Positions 26,593-37,960 of a stretch of 64,000 nucleotides of DNA are shown piece by piece (position 1 is the first letter of the stretch; each line of letters opens with the position of its first letter). Source of the stretch: Viscum album. Lineage: Eukaryota > Streptophyta > Magnoliopsida > Santalales > Viscaceae. The position numbers and the translations under genes are program-made. The stretch lies in contig OY728165.1 of assembly GCA_963277665.1 (NCBI GenBank), positions 1,754,324,772 through 1,754,388,771 of the forward strand, written 5' to 3'. Under the pieces are notes generated by a model. That model did not search any database and was not told the DNA's origin. It saw only the letters and a program-made list of their open reading frames with translations.

Positions 26593-27962
26593 AAATTAAT
26601 TTCTCCCTTGAAATTCATCGGGGTTATAAATCGTTTACTATTTATAGAAACTCATATCGTAAAAATGAATACTAATGCTTAAATTTAAAAACTAAAGTAT
26701 GAAATGTAACGATTACCCAAATAAACTAATCACTGGGATTCCATATAGGAGAACATAGGTTAAAATATGGATATGGAAGAAAAATCTAACCATCATGTTC
26801 TGATGGAGAGTGGTAGAGAACATGGTTGTGAAAAAGCCATCAATCACAAAGCCATATATTTGTGATGATCTAAGGTGACATATGATTCATCGGATATAAG
26901 GGAACTAGGACATCATTTTTGGATTTCAAGATCATTTCCCTAAAGTTGATGAAATTGGAATTAGAATAAATACTTTTATGATTTTCGTATAGTCTCACTG
27001 TTGGTCGTTCTTTGGATAATTTCCACTTCATCTCTTAATGAAATGAAGTTGAATTTTTCATTCGTGAAGTGTTAGTAGATCATGTGATAGAATTATGGGT
27101 CATTCCATCTGTCTCAAACAGAAGGTTATAAAAGTTATCAAAAATACATAAGTCCATCTATAGTGATATTAATCATATATGTTTCTTAAAATGGACTTAT
27201 ACTTCATATATCATACTGCTTAATTTAATAAAACTAGTTTCTACTAAACAGGGACTTCCTGTAGGCCAATGGTAGGTGATAAAGGCCAATCACACATCAG
27301 TTGTGGGTTCAATTCCCACAGCCTTATCCGACGTGATGGGTTGTCGTCTGTCCTGCAGGTTGTACTTTTTCTATAACTCCATTACTAATACATCCAATCA
27401 ATAATATCGAAAAATGTTCAATCCTTAGACAATACTACCTTATGTCCAACCATATCCATTCCAATCTATATCTAAAATACTTCGGTCCAAGCTCATAGTA
27501 TAAAGAAAATGATTACTTAAAATGTCATCATCCAAGCATGTGAATACCATCATTTATCCCCCATATATATTGTTGGTCACATTCCAATCATGTGAATACC
27601 TTATTCATGTATTCTCTTGAAAAATGAATACCCACTAAACCTTAGTGAAAACATGAATGTTATCAAATGTTTACTATTTCCACATACCAAAATCCAAAAA
27701 TTCTATATACTAAAACCATGATATAACCTTCTCCTTCTATCAGTCATGTGATCATGAATACTACAAAACATTTAATTTTCTCCTTATCCCTTCATTATGC
27801 ACATATCATCTACTTCCAAAAATATCTGAATAACCATTCATGGTTACTGGTACCATTCATCATACACTTTCAAAACACAAGGAAAGACAACAGTGTAACA
27901 ATCCTTAGATGTCTCTTTATTCCATAGTAGCATGAGATTACTTATTCAACATTACACTTGTT
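26593..27962. other. Non-coding interior of element A where pol is missing
   Basis: Apart from the SINE-like unit at 27250-27367, I see no domain on either strand. In an autonomous gypsy element this stretch, downstream of gag on the minus strand, would hold about 3 kb of protease, RT, RNase H and integrase. Confidence 0.6.
27250..27367 (+). mobile_element. tRNA-derived SINE-like Pol III unit inside element A
   Basis: An A-box-like taggccaatggta (27262-27274) and a perfect B box GGTTCAATTCC (27306-27316) stand about 32 bp apart, the spacing of a tRNA gene. The B box is enclosed by complementary arms (tgtgg / ccaca) as in a T arm, but no acceptor stem or anticodon arm can be folded, so it is not a true tRNA gene. 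The unit ends in a T run (27366-27370), a Pol III terminator. Short similar flanks, tttcta at 27238 and at 27368, may be the target-site duplication. It lies opposite to the host element. Confidence 0.6.
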
Positions 27963-28558
27963 AAACATGTAATCATTCCACTACCTTCTTAAACCATTGC
28001 TCGAGCTTCAACAATTCTTTCATCTCACATATCATTTGTAGTCTCTTTGTCAACATCAATATAAATACTACCCATACGACCATACTAATTCTCTTCATGA
28101 GACTTTCCCTTAGGGAATTGGTTTGCATAAGGCCCATACATTCTACATTTAAAACATCTAACCATTGTTGATTTCGTAGAAATACCATTATCCTCATCCA
28201 TGGTGTTTACTAAACCTTTTCCTTTTCACTTACTGGAATTGTGTCCTTCTTTTCCACACCCAAAGAATCTTCTAGTTCCTTTGAAACATTCTCCTTGATG
28301 CCTCTTCCCACATGATTTACACAGGGGAAATTTAACTTTCTTTCCTCTATTATCAACATGAAACTCCATATTTCTCTTATTAGCCGAGTCAGGAAACTTA
28401 CCAAATTTGAGTTTATTGATCATATTATGAGATTTCTGATTCGGCATAATAACGATTTTTGGACTTCCAAATCCCATGTCATTTGGTTTCTCATGAATAA
28501 TATCATTCCATTGTCTATCATATCCTCCATTATCGTGAATCATCTTGTTTCCAGCCAT
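27963..28558 (-). pseudogene. Element A gag fragment with three zinc knuckles
   Basis: A minus-strand open stretch starts upstream at 28600 and is read here from an internal MAGNK at 28558 to a stop near 28226, then continues in another frame. It contains CKSCGKRHQGEC, the pre-knuckle of plant gypsy Gag, then FFGCGKEGHNSSK, a CCHC knuckle with its first cysteine changed to F and its last lost. Downstream, CFKCRMYGPYANQF (about 28100-28160) is a further knuckle with H to P and C to F changes. The protein would be the RNA-binding nucleocapsid part. The usual N-terminal Gag domain is absent or unreadable. It lies immediately downstream of the PBS and is the only coding trace in A. Confidence 0.75.
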
Positions 28559-28786
28559 TTTTAAAAACCCCAAAAGAATAGTGTGAGAGGAAAAAATCAT
28601 AATAAAGGGGGAGTAACTTCAATATCTAACATCTTAGGTTTAATATAATATCATTACCATAATTCTAGGAGTATAACCTATACATATACTTAACCTTAGG
28701 GACATCCCTAGACTTACCTTAGAAATATATCAAGGGAACTCACTAAAGTTCTCGCATCATAGTTTCCAATGGTTGACTAAACCTTT

Positions 28787-28798
28787 CCTCTGATACCA
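28787..28798 (-). other. Primer binding site of element A (tRNA-Met type)
   Basis: The plus-strand cctctgatacca reads TGGTATCAGAGG on the minus strand, matching the standard plant tRNA-Met PBS at eleven of twelve bases. It lies two bases from the 5' LTR. Confidence 0.9.
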
Positions 28799-30427
28799 AC
28801 TATAGAGACCAGAAGATTGACGTACATGGACATTACATTATTTTTGTGGAATAATTAATAAATAACAAAAACAGACACACAAGGACTGTAATAGTTTAGT
28901 GTCTTTGGAAACTAAGAATATAATCTTCTAATCGTGGTGAAAGATCTTCAACATCTCCCATAAAGATATTCGCCTTTTTTTCTTACCTAAAACCTTTCTT
29001 TATATCCTAGGGAAAGGAAAACATAAAATGGGTGAGCTCAAATTCTCAGTAATGGTAAGCATAGAGAACATAATACAATCCTTAGACATTTTAATGTAAG
29101 AAAACATGAGCATTAAATCTAAACATCAAAATCTTGAGCAATGACATAAAACATGGCAGTACGCAAGGCATAGATCATGAAGAAACATTAATCATGATAA
29201 ATTAGCATGGGAATAAAAAATGTAAATTTTTAAACCATTAAGCATATGATATTATTTCCATAGTAGCCAAGAAATTGCTTCCAAGACCATCTTAGTGGAC
29301 AAAGTCCCTTTCTAAATCGAGTTCACTCCTCGTTCCAGTCCTGTATTTCTAAACCGGTTTAACTTTCCATTCCATCCATGTCTATCTCATGAGATATAAA
29401 TCTTTAACCAATGAATTTGAGGGAGATATAGGTACCACCCATCTCATATTGAAATCATTATTTCATGTGCCACAATATAAACATAAATCATTCATTATAA
29501 ACCAAGAATAAAATGGGTTTCATAAACATCATTCCATCATAACGTAATCCATACAAACAAATTGGATATCAATTCATCATTAGAAAAGTGATACCATGTA
29601 AATAATAGATACATGATACTTGAAACATACACATGTGAAATAATGTCATCTTAGATGAAAATGGTTTTAATAAATCACTTGAAATGAATTCTTGCAGAAA
29701 ATATCCTTTTTTCTTCAAAATCATTTTCTTTTCACAAAATTTCATGAAATTTTAAAAGAAATTTATTTTGTTGAAAATAGTCATTAAATCTATTGGAGGA
29801 AGCTTCATGAAAATAAGGCTTTATAAAGCCGTAAAATTCCTTTCATGCCACATACGTTAAAAAAACATTCTTCACGTACTTTTATCGGAAAAGTTAAAAA
29901 GTATCTTGTAGGGTAAATAAAAGAAAGATACCTTCCATACCATGGGGTAAAAGTCAAAATGGGTAAAAAGGACATTAAACATAGATGAATACAATTTTAT
30001 AAAACATGGACATGTATGATAGCAATAACCCCAGTAAATACTTATGAATAAGAAATCTCAGATAAAAATGAGATTTGAAAAATTTTCCATTACCTTAGGT
30101 CCGATATGCTTCGTACGTTTCCGATCCTTCTGTATAATGATTTAAATAATGTCATTAACTTATTACATAATCATATTCATTATTATTATATCATATATGG
30201 TTCACTTAGGACTTTATAATGCACGTTCATTTGTAAGTTCCATGTTAAAGCAATGTTTTGGGTAAATCGTTTTATTTATCGTACGTGTTTGGACTTGTTA
30301 TTCATGATATTATTACTTATATCGTTATTTACTTAATTATAGAATGTAAAAAATGATTTATATATAATATATATTCATTATATATATATATATATATTAT
30401 AGATCGATTAATGGAATGAAATACACA

Positions 30428-30872
30428 GTTCATGGAGACGGTAGGTCGTATGTACTCATGAACGCTGTTTTCGTTTCCTTATTGAATTAAATGAAACTAA
30501 ATAGATGGAATACATATATATATATACATAAATCCAGTAGAATTATTATTTCACATATTTCATTATTATTCATTATAAAAAATTTATGATCATTCATGTA
30601 TGGTTAACATGGAGAATGAATCTCATCGCGTCGTGGAGACGGTAGTCCGTACATACGCACGAGCGATGAGATAGTTACAATAACTATTGAATTGAATTGG
30701 AGTGGTTTTTATAATATATAATAATCTTTATGATGTTATAATAACCATATATAGTTATTCTTTATACCATTATACCCATCCATGTTTGGTGTTGGTGAAA
30801 AACAGATTTCACCACGGCTTAGAGATGGTATTCCATACGTACGCACGGGTGGTGATTTCGTTTTCCTTAGGA
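30428..30872 (-). repeat. Three hairpin motifs in element A 5' LTR
   Basis: Copies lie at 30428-30463, 30621-30671 and 30809-30855. Arms are GTTCATG/CATGAAC, TCTCATCG..TCGTG/CACGA..CGATGAGA, and TCACCAC/GTGGTGA. Spacing is 196 and about 187 bp. Copy 3 here is a perfect seven-base stem, where the other LTR has one mismatch that would be a G-U pair in minus-strand RNA. Confidence 0.8.
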
Positions 30873-31189
30873 TGGATAGATGGTGAAATAGGGTTGTTTA
30901 ATACATATAATAATATATCAGTATATGATTCATATGGATGTTATTACTTCATAATGAAACAACTAAAGAAGAAGAAGTTTAAGAATAAATAAAGTTGAAA
31001 GAATCGGTAACGGAGATCACCTCTTCGTTGAAGCGCCTCATTGATACCTATTCTAAGGGCACTAAAATTGGTCTTTTAAGAAGTAAAGAACCTCTAGGAT
31101 GTTTCTATGTAAGTGGAGAAGTGAATTTGTCAGGGGATGGACGATATTGAAGGCTCAAAGTGGTGTGACGAAGAGAGGGAGGAGGTTCC

Positions 31190-31197
31190 CTTTTATA
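31190..31197 (-). promoter_or_regulatory. LTR TATA box, element A 5' LTR
   Basis: The plus-strand cttttata reads a perfect TATAAAAG on the minus strand, so transcription would start near 31160 and run left through the hairpin motifs to the PBS and gag. This implies about 2.2 kb of U3 and 2.35 kb of R-U5. Confidence 0.65.
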
Positions 31198-33026
31198 AGG
31201 GAGGAGAGGGGCACCATTGGAAAAACTAAAAATATTATTTTATTAAAAAGTCATATTCAGCTTTTAATAGCTCCAAATTGATTTATATAGAATATAATTT
31301 GGGGATGGGTCTAAATCCTCTCATCCAATATAATTTAGACCAGTTTAGGTTCCTATTTTAACCTTAAAATGTAGATTTAATCTTAAGTTAAATAATTTTA
31401 CTTTTACCTTGTCTTCTTGTTTTCTTACACTATAAGGTTGATAAACTTACTATAACAAGCCAAAAGAACCCCAAGTTGTTTATTATTAATATATATAACC
31501 TTATATAAGTCATTTGGCCGAACCATATAATTTTAGGAATAAAATTACAATTAATAATATAATATTTGTTTTAAAATCTATTTTATATCAATTTTGACAC
31601 TATTTGGTAATTTATTTTTGTGAAAATCAAAACAGAATTATTTGTTCTAAACAAGTTAACTAAATCAATAATAACATTTCATATTAACGAATAAAATTAT
31701 TGGAATTCATAAAATGTCTCAAATAAAATTTATTCGGGTATTTATAACATCAATTATGTCAATACTTCATTAATAAGATAATTACTGCATCATCATTGTG
31801 TCATAAATAAATTAAATTATTTAATGTCTAAAAATTATAAAGAAAACAACATTATGTGGGAAATATTTTTATCTTTATAATGAATAATTATAGTCAAATT
31901 TATCTTATGTATAACCCTAAAACACTATATTAAAAATTATTTAGTTATTGAACTTTGATTTTAACTAATTTAGCCCTACTTTAAATAAATTAATAATAAA
32001 TGTCCTAATCTAATCCAAGTGAGCCTAAATGGTCATATTTTATTCCTAATGTTGATTTTGGTCGAATTACACTTATCCAATAGAATTAGGATATGTGTTA
32101 GGGTAATAATAATATCATTTTAACCCTTAATTACCCTATTTACTTTTAACCGTGGTAAAAAAAAGTAAACAATTATTATTCACCAAAAATTATTTTCATC
32201 TCATTGAACCACGTTTTAGTCCTTGATATTAACCATGTCTCTCAGATTTTTGAAATTGAATTCACATAAGTGGAATAATTTAATTTAAATTAAAAAAACA
32301 GTTCTTTTACTACCACTAAGTGGTTTCACTATTCATCGAAATTTGAAGTTTTTCAGAAAAATACCAAAAAATCAGCCTAAGAATTATTTGGTATTCTGAA
32401 TTCAAAATTGATATCTATTTTTCAAAATTAATAACATATATGTGGAATTAATTAATTTAAAATTTAATTCCCGTTATCAATACAAATAGCGTGTTTTTAA
32501 GAAACAAAAACAATCAAAAGATTGATACTTGTTTATATCCAATTTTAATGTGAAATTAATTCCAACAAAAAACATTTGATTAAATGGTAAAAATATATTC
32601 TAATTAAACGTTAAAACCAATTAAAAAGATAATATATCGATATAAAATATTGCGATGAAAAAAGTTTTTTTTAGATAAAATATTCTTTGTTTTTACTATT
32701 TATTAAAATATAAATGTTATCCGAATAATATTAAAAATTTATCCAAAGTAAATTATTATATCCTGATTCCAAAGAAGAATTTTATTTTGTCAAATTGAAC
32801 TTATATACATTTCAAAAACAATATTTAAGGTGGGTGCATCCTCAAAAGGTGCGAAAACTGCAATTTTTTATAAATACATATTTTACACGAATTTGTTTTG
32901 TTCCCATACCATATTCTAGAAAATGTGTAAGATGAATAATAATGTTATAAATTCAAAATATAGTTGATAATATTCATAACATCTAGTTCATAATAAAATT
33001 ATAACCATATATCATTTTTTAGTGAA

Positions 33027-33325
33027 ACCTGGTATTGCGTACAACACACGCTATCGAGAAAGGTCGCGATTCTGTGTACTGCAAGCCAAGTCAGGGTTGC
33101 GTGTTGTGCAAGAATCCACCATTGTTTCGTATAACAGCATCCAACCATATTTAATTTATACATTGAATATATATATATATACACTCAATGTTTTGTAGAA
33201 TAACAACTATCAAAATTGTGTGTAACATGATCCAAGAATAGTGTTGTGTATACTGCAAGCTCATACGATGTTGCGTATTGAGGAACGAAATCTGGTTATA
33301 GCATACAACATAAGACATCAATGAA
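33027..33325 (-). repeat. U3 cluster of short degenerate repeats, element A 5' LTR
   Basis: The same series as in the other LTR is present (attgcgtacaacacacgc, ttctgtgtactgcaagc, ttgcgtgttgtgcaag, tgtgtatactgcaagc, ttgcgtattgagg), close to the outer end of the LTR and about 2 kb upstream of the TATA box. Confidence 0.55.
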
Positions 33326-33740
33326 ATTAAAAGAATATTTCTCATAAAATATCTGGGTGTTACAAAATGTATATTTTAATGACTGAAAAATTCCTTGTAT
33401 TTTCTTTAAATAGATGGGAATTTTACAAGTTTGAGAAAATTGATGGTGCATGATTCTGAGGCCCAGAGAGCCCGAAATGAATATTTGATCTTTTTTTCAG
33501 GTACGTTCAGTAAATGTGCAAGCGGGTTTTGGTTTCATTTTAATCAGTGCTCGAAATTGAAATCTGAGTACATTGTTGAACTCTTAGCGACAATAATCTC
33601 TTAAGGAGACTTTCACCTTAACGACAGTTGGTCGAGGGTGAATGTTAATTTTCGGACTTTTAGGGGAAATAATAAAATAAAATAATCACATATTTTATTT
33701 TATTTTTTCTTTAACCACTCCATGTGGAAGTTAAGAAGTG

Positions 33741-33855
33741 GGGACCACCCGACCTTAACCTCTCATGAGAGGTTATGGTGGTGGGGACCACCCGAGCCCA
33801 TCCTCCCATGAGATGTTATGACTGTTGGGACCACCCGAGGCCTAATCCTCTCAAC
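33741..33855 (+). repeat. 43-bp tandem repeat with palindromes, element B 5' LTR
   Basis: Three units start with gggaccaccc at 33741, 33784 and 33827. The first contains a perfect 20-bp palindrome, TAACCTCTCATGAGAGGTTA (33756-33775). Confidence 0.8.
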
Positions 33856-34589
33856 CCCTATTTAATGTATAGGATCCTCTAGAGCTTCCTCCACATTAAT
33901 TAAGCCAACCCTCCACATTAATTATTATGCCACCGATCATTTAATTAATTAAAATATTTTGAAATTGTGCCAATATAACATAATTTGAAAACATAAATTA
34001 AGAAGTTGGCTATATTTTCGTTTTGGTGGGATTGGGGAAAAGGCATGGAAAAGGAGAGAGCTTTGGGGAACATGGGAGAAATCTATCCAATATAAAATTC
34101 CAATGGAGAATGTCGACCACGACTTTGACTTTCTTCCTGGGGGCTTCCTCCGATTTCGAACGTCTTCATCTACTAAAATTCGACATATATACTACCTTTT
34201 TTTTTCCAATGTCAATGAACAACCTGAGGTAGGGGTTTATTTCGATATGATTATCACTTCCCATGTACTCCCCTTCAATTTTATTTTGTGGGTTTGGAAA
34301 AAAATTGTGGGAGGTTTGTTTTTGGAGTACAATGTTCATGTTCCGGATGAGTCGCTTGCTACCACTCTAACACAGAGGGTGTGAACCAAACAAACATGGC
34401 ACGACCTCTCCATTATTTTTCATGAATGTTATACCCCTTCGTGAAGGAAGAAGAGAACCTTGGAGACAACAACCTGAGTAGGATTTTTCTCACTGAGGAG
34501 GCATGAGAATTGCAGCCGGCAACACCACCGTCCTCGATGAAGGTGACAGTGAAAAGGCTCCACCCCACAGCTGAACCGCCGCCCCACGA

Positions 34590-34970
34590 CCGGGTTGCCG
34601 CTCCATGGCAGACCGGCCCTGTGGCCATGTAGTCATCCACTGCCGAGCCCCATGGCCGAGTAGCGCCGCCCCGGACCTCCGAGCTGCCCCGTATGCGCTT
34701 CCCCACATTGCTCCAGCCGAGCCGCCGAGCAGCTGAGTCACTCTTGCGTAGATTCCTCGTGGAACCGAGCCCCTCTGGGCGACCCGCCCCGCAGCAACGC
34801 ACCGCTCCGGCCGAACTGCCTCGTGGTCAGGCTGCTCTGCAAGAGACCCCCGTTGGCCGGGCCACTCCAGCCGACCCACCCCACGGCACCGAGCAGCTCT
34901 GGCCGAGCCGCCCCGTGGTCTCCGACCTCCTGGCTGAGCAAACCCAGCTGAGTCACCCTGCGGACTTCCG
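34590..34970 (+). repeat. GC-rich ~30-bp minisatellite, element B 5' LTR
   Basis: Degenerate units close to actccggccgagc followed by cgccccgtggcaccgag repeat about every 30-33 bp. GC content is far above the rest of the window. Long open stretches on both strands (34490-34984 minus, 34693-34980 plus) arise because the units are near multiples of three and poor in stops; they are not genes. Confidence 0.75.
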
Positions 34971-35134
34971 CCATCCATAGACAAAACCCGTGACCCCTCA
35001 TAGTTTTCCGGATTACCCAGTGGGTCGGGCCTGAACTATTGGGCTGGGCCAAACCCAATAGGTCGTGCCACATTGCAGGACGGGCCGGGTCGGTCCGACC
35101 CGGTGGGACCGGACTCGGCCCCTTAGCAGGCCAT

Positions 35135-35400
35135 GTTGGGGAGCGCCTCTGTGTGATGAGACAGACCCATGGTACTCAATAGGAGGAGTACGATAGCATG
35201 TCACGAGGGGGAGATCCTATGTCTGATGCGGTTGACCCATGGTGGGTAGCTTCTTTGTGTTACTTGGAAGACCCACGATACTTGAATGAAGGAGAACCTC
35301 AACAATCCATTTTTTATTGGAATCACCTCTGTGTAGTGGGACATGCCCAATATACTCGATAGAAGAGGGGATCTCCAGTAGTCGAGGTGTTCGACGTTGT
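35135..35400 (+). repeat. Third tandem array, element B 5' LTR (about four units)
   Basis: Four variants of a unit containing gagcacctctgtgtgatg and gacccatgg occur, starting near 35143, 35211, 35247 and 35321. The 3' LTR has six. Confidence 0.7.
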
Positions 35401-36119
35401 GACTAGGTATGTTACATGTCACTACCCCTAGAATACATCCTGGTGTGATCAGAGTCAGTATCATTGTTTTCTTCATTATTGGGAATGATTACATGATAAC
35501 ATAGGTATATGTATAGGCATATTCCAAAGTAGGGTTATCTGTTGATTTCATATATTCTGGTTTATCCTTGATGGGTTTTGTGAGTCCTTGAGTTTCTCTA
35601 GGTCCCTACTAAGTATTTTTATACTCACCCCTGCACAAGTTATGCCCACACTATGTTGTGTTGGATGCAGATGATGCACATCACTGACTGAGGCTGAGAG
35701 TACCAAGACTGGTCGGTGCCCGGAGGTGGACCATATGGTGTTTCGTTACGTAGAGGAGACAAGTGGACGTGGAGTGTCGAGGAGGCGATATAAACCTACC
35801 CTTCAGGTATGAACCTTGGAGGATGATCCAGTAGCTTATTTTCCCTTTCTTCAGTTATTCTTCATTTCAATTGTACTTTTACCTTTACTATTGGGCTTGT
35901 ATTCTGACCCCTTTTTCATCCAACACTATTTTGGTTATATAGTTTTCATGTGTTCATATCTTTTTGTGTGCTTGGTTACATGAGTTTGTAGGTTATAAAG
36001 GCACTGCCATCCTAGTTTTAGGGAAACCGCCTTTCGATTATAGTCGCCTGGCCCTGGAATATGGACGGTGGGCTGGGGGTAGTCATGATACGGGCCCCAG
36101 GAGATAGGTCATGAAAAAT

Positions 36120-36130
36120 TGGTATCAGAG
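36120..36130 (+). other. Primer binding site of element B (tRNA-Met type)
   Basis: TGGTATCAGAG is a perfect match to the standard PBS, three bases after the 5' LTR. Confidence 0.92.
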
Positions 36131-36398
36131 GAGATGGGTATACCGCATCACATAGAACTTCGGTCATTATTTTTAACGTAAATAATGTTAAGTGTGGTGA
36201 GTGTTGTTATCAGTTTAGGGAATCCAGTGTTGCGGTGGTAGCCGACGTATCCATACCCGAGGACACTGACGTCTGATATCTGTCCCAGTGAATGAAAACA
36301 ATGATTGCATGTGTGTTTTGAAGAGTACTCATTGTGAACTTTTGAGTCAGCTAACCAGGTATAAATTATTGATCGTGGTGCACCTGTTTTTTTTTAGG

Positions 36399-37560
36399 AT
36401 GCCTCCCCACTGAAAACCAGCTAGGGTTCGGAGAGTAACACGCACTGATAGACCACCGAGCGACGAGGCCTCAGTGTAGGGCCCTCTTCTAATAGAGGCA
36501 CTAGTGGAGGCACCAGTGGTTCCATTACCCGTTGGGCCACTACTGCCACCATCATCAAAAGTAGAGAGTGTAGAACACTTTAGCGCATTTCATGAGTTCC
36601 AGCGCAAGAGCCCACCAAGTTTCAGGGGGCATACAAACCCATAGGAGGCTGAGGATTGGCTGTAGGCTGTAGTTAGAGTCTTTCGACTGGTAGGGAAAAT
36701 TGAATATCTCATGGTGATCCTTGCTGTAAGACTTCTACATATAACAGCGAGAGGATAGTGCAGGTTGCTAATCCTGGTTCACGACGAGGTGACTCTTATC
36801 AGTGCATACTTCGAGATCATGTTTCGTACAGAGTTTGTTCTAATGACTCTTTTCACAGTACGCGTACATGAACTTCTTTATCTTCCATAGGGCATCATGA
36901 CTGTAGCTCAGTACTCAGTGAGGTTGATTGACCTCTCAGATAACTCCATCGATATGGTGTAGGACCCTTTATTCAGGGCCCAGACCATTGAGCAGAGACT
37001 CAAGAGTGATATCAGGGCTTTGATGATCTCACTCAGCATCCCGACACAGGCGGAGGTGTTAGAGAGATCCCACTTGGTGGAGAGTTTCATTGCTGAGCAG
37101 TCACCAATAGTAAGACCCTCCAGTAATCTTCATGTAGCGTATTCTGCTATAGCTGGAAGCAGACAGACGTTATAGAGGACCAAGAGGACCAAAACTATAT
37201 GTGGACCACCGCATGAATCATGATTGGTTATTAGGGGTACTCAAGGAGGAACCGGTTAGGCAAGGATCATGTAGTGTTACTCATGCAGCAGGCAGGGTCA
37301 CATGGCTTGTGAATGTCTGGACTCTTATACGGATGATAAGAATATGGTCGAAGGACTGCCCAGGCAGAGATAGAGGTTCGACCGAGGAGGTCCGCAGGAT
37401 GAAGGCCTACATGGCCGAGGAGATGGTCGTGTAGCTGGCGGTGAGTGAGGATTCGACATGTTACCAACACTACCATCAGGAGGTCCACCCCGACCACATG
37501 GAGTAGGTGGATAGGGGTGACCTCAGCTCCATGAAGATGAGGCCTATGATAATGGAACAC
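36399..37560 (+). pseudogene. Element B gag remnant with intact zinc knuckle
   Basis: An ATG at 36399 opens MPPH followed by a stop, then a proline-rich segment and VESVEHFSAFHEFQRKSPPSF, corresponding to the start of the gypsy Gag domain. Several frameshifts follow. At 37275-37316 one frame reads CYSCSRQGHMACEC, a complete CX2CX4HX4C zinc knuckle with all four ligands kept. Gag would form the particle and bind element RNA. The ATG is the first after the PBS and the chosen start. Open stretches at 37201-37434 (plus) and 37267-37560 (minus) cover this region in other frames. Confidence 0.8.
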
Positions 37561-37960
37561 TTGAGATGATAGGAGGTATGATCTTTGTCCACTCCACCTT
37601 ATCTGCAGTACTTATAGACACCGATTCCATTCATTATTTTATTGCCACTGCCCTCATTCAGAGCACGTAGATTCTTACGGAGCCGTTGGCTCGATCCTTA
37701 CGGCTAGAAACTCATACTAGAGCATACTTCATGATTATTCATCAGTGTATATAGTGAGATCTTACTCTAGGAGGTGAGAGATTTCACTGGGATCTCTGAG
37801 TAGCAGCATCAAGGCCATATGATGTTATCTTGTGTATGAATGGGTTATCTATATTCTATGATCAGATAGACTTTATTAGGTGAAATGTGCGGTGTGTATG
37901 CATGGATGGGACCAGGTTTAACTTCACCAGCAAGAAGGGAGCCTTTGCATCACATGGTGG
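37561..37960 (+). pseudogene. Element B aspartic protease remnant
   Basis: The segment FVHSTLSAVLIDTDSIHYFIA around 37585-37645 carries the active site as IDTDS in place of the usual DTGS/DSGA; the catalytic aspartate codon is GAC 37617-37619. The following MNGLSIFYDQIDF (near 37835-37875) is the counterpart of the MDWLxxxxAxIDC block, and a segment equivalent to the end of protease follows. Protease would process the polyprotein. Stops interrupt it. Confidence 0.7.

Larger units (their letters stand above)
22005..33364 (-). mobile_element. Element A: non-autonomous LTR retrotransposon with giant LTRs and a gag-only interior
   Basis: Two direct copies, 22005-26578 and 28801-33364, are collinear over their whole length. 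They enclose 2222 bp. A perfect tRNA-Met PBS on the minus strand (28787-28798) and a purine tract (26579-26592) fix the minus orientation and both inner borders. The interior encodes only Gag-type zinc knuckles and contains a tRNA-like SINE; no protease, RT or integrase was seen. This is the layout of TR-GAG or LARD elements, which need an autonomous partner for transposition. The candidate target-site duplication is aaaag (22000-22004) against aaatg (33365-33369), four of five. Over the first 150 bp the LTRs differ at roughly one site in 15 by eye. Confidence 0.9.
28801..33364 (-). repeat. Element A 5' LTR
   Basis: This copy is collinear with 22005-26578. It begins tatagagacc on the plus strand, where the other copy has tgtagagacc (one changed base), and ends gtgttaca. 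Open stretches inside it (30702-30992, 31099-31281, 33151-33345) have no recognised domain and are probably chance frames. Confidence 0.9.
33368..36116 (+). repeat. Element B 5' LTR
   Basis: It starts tgtatattttaatgac and ends ..gataggtcatgaaa, followed after three bases by the PBS. It is homologous to 40966-44352. The end is inferred by matching ..taggtcatgaca of the 3' LTR; here the final CA reads AA. Confidence 0.85.

Noticed and set aside
27261..27335. True tRNA gene
   Set aside because: A and B boxes are present, but no acceptor stem or anticodon arm could be folded; SINE-like is the better call.
34490..34984. 164-residue open frame on the minus strand and overlapping plus-strand frames
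   Set aside because: They lie in the GC-rich minisatellite of the B LTR; the repeat period keeps frames open on both strands and no domain is present.
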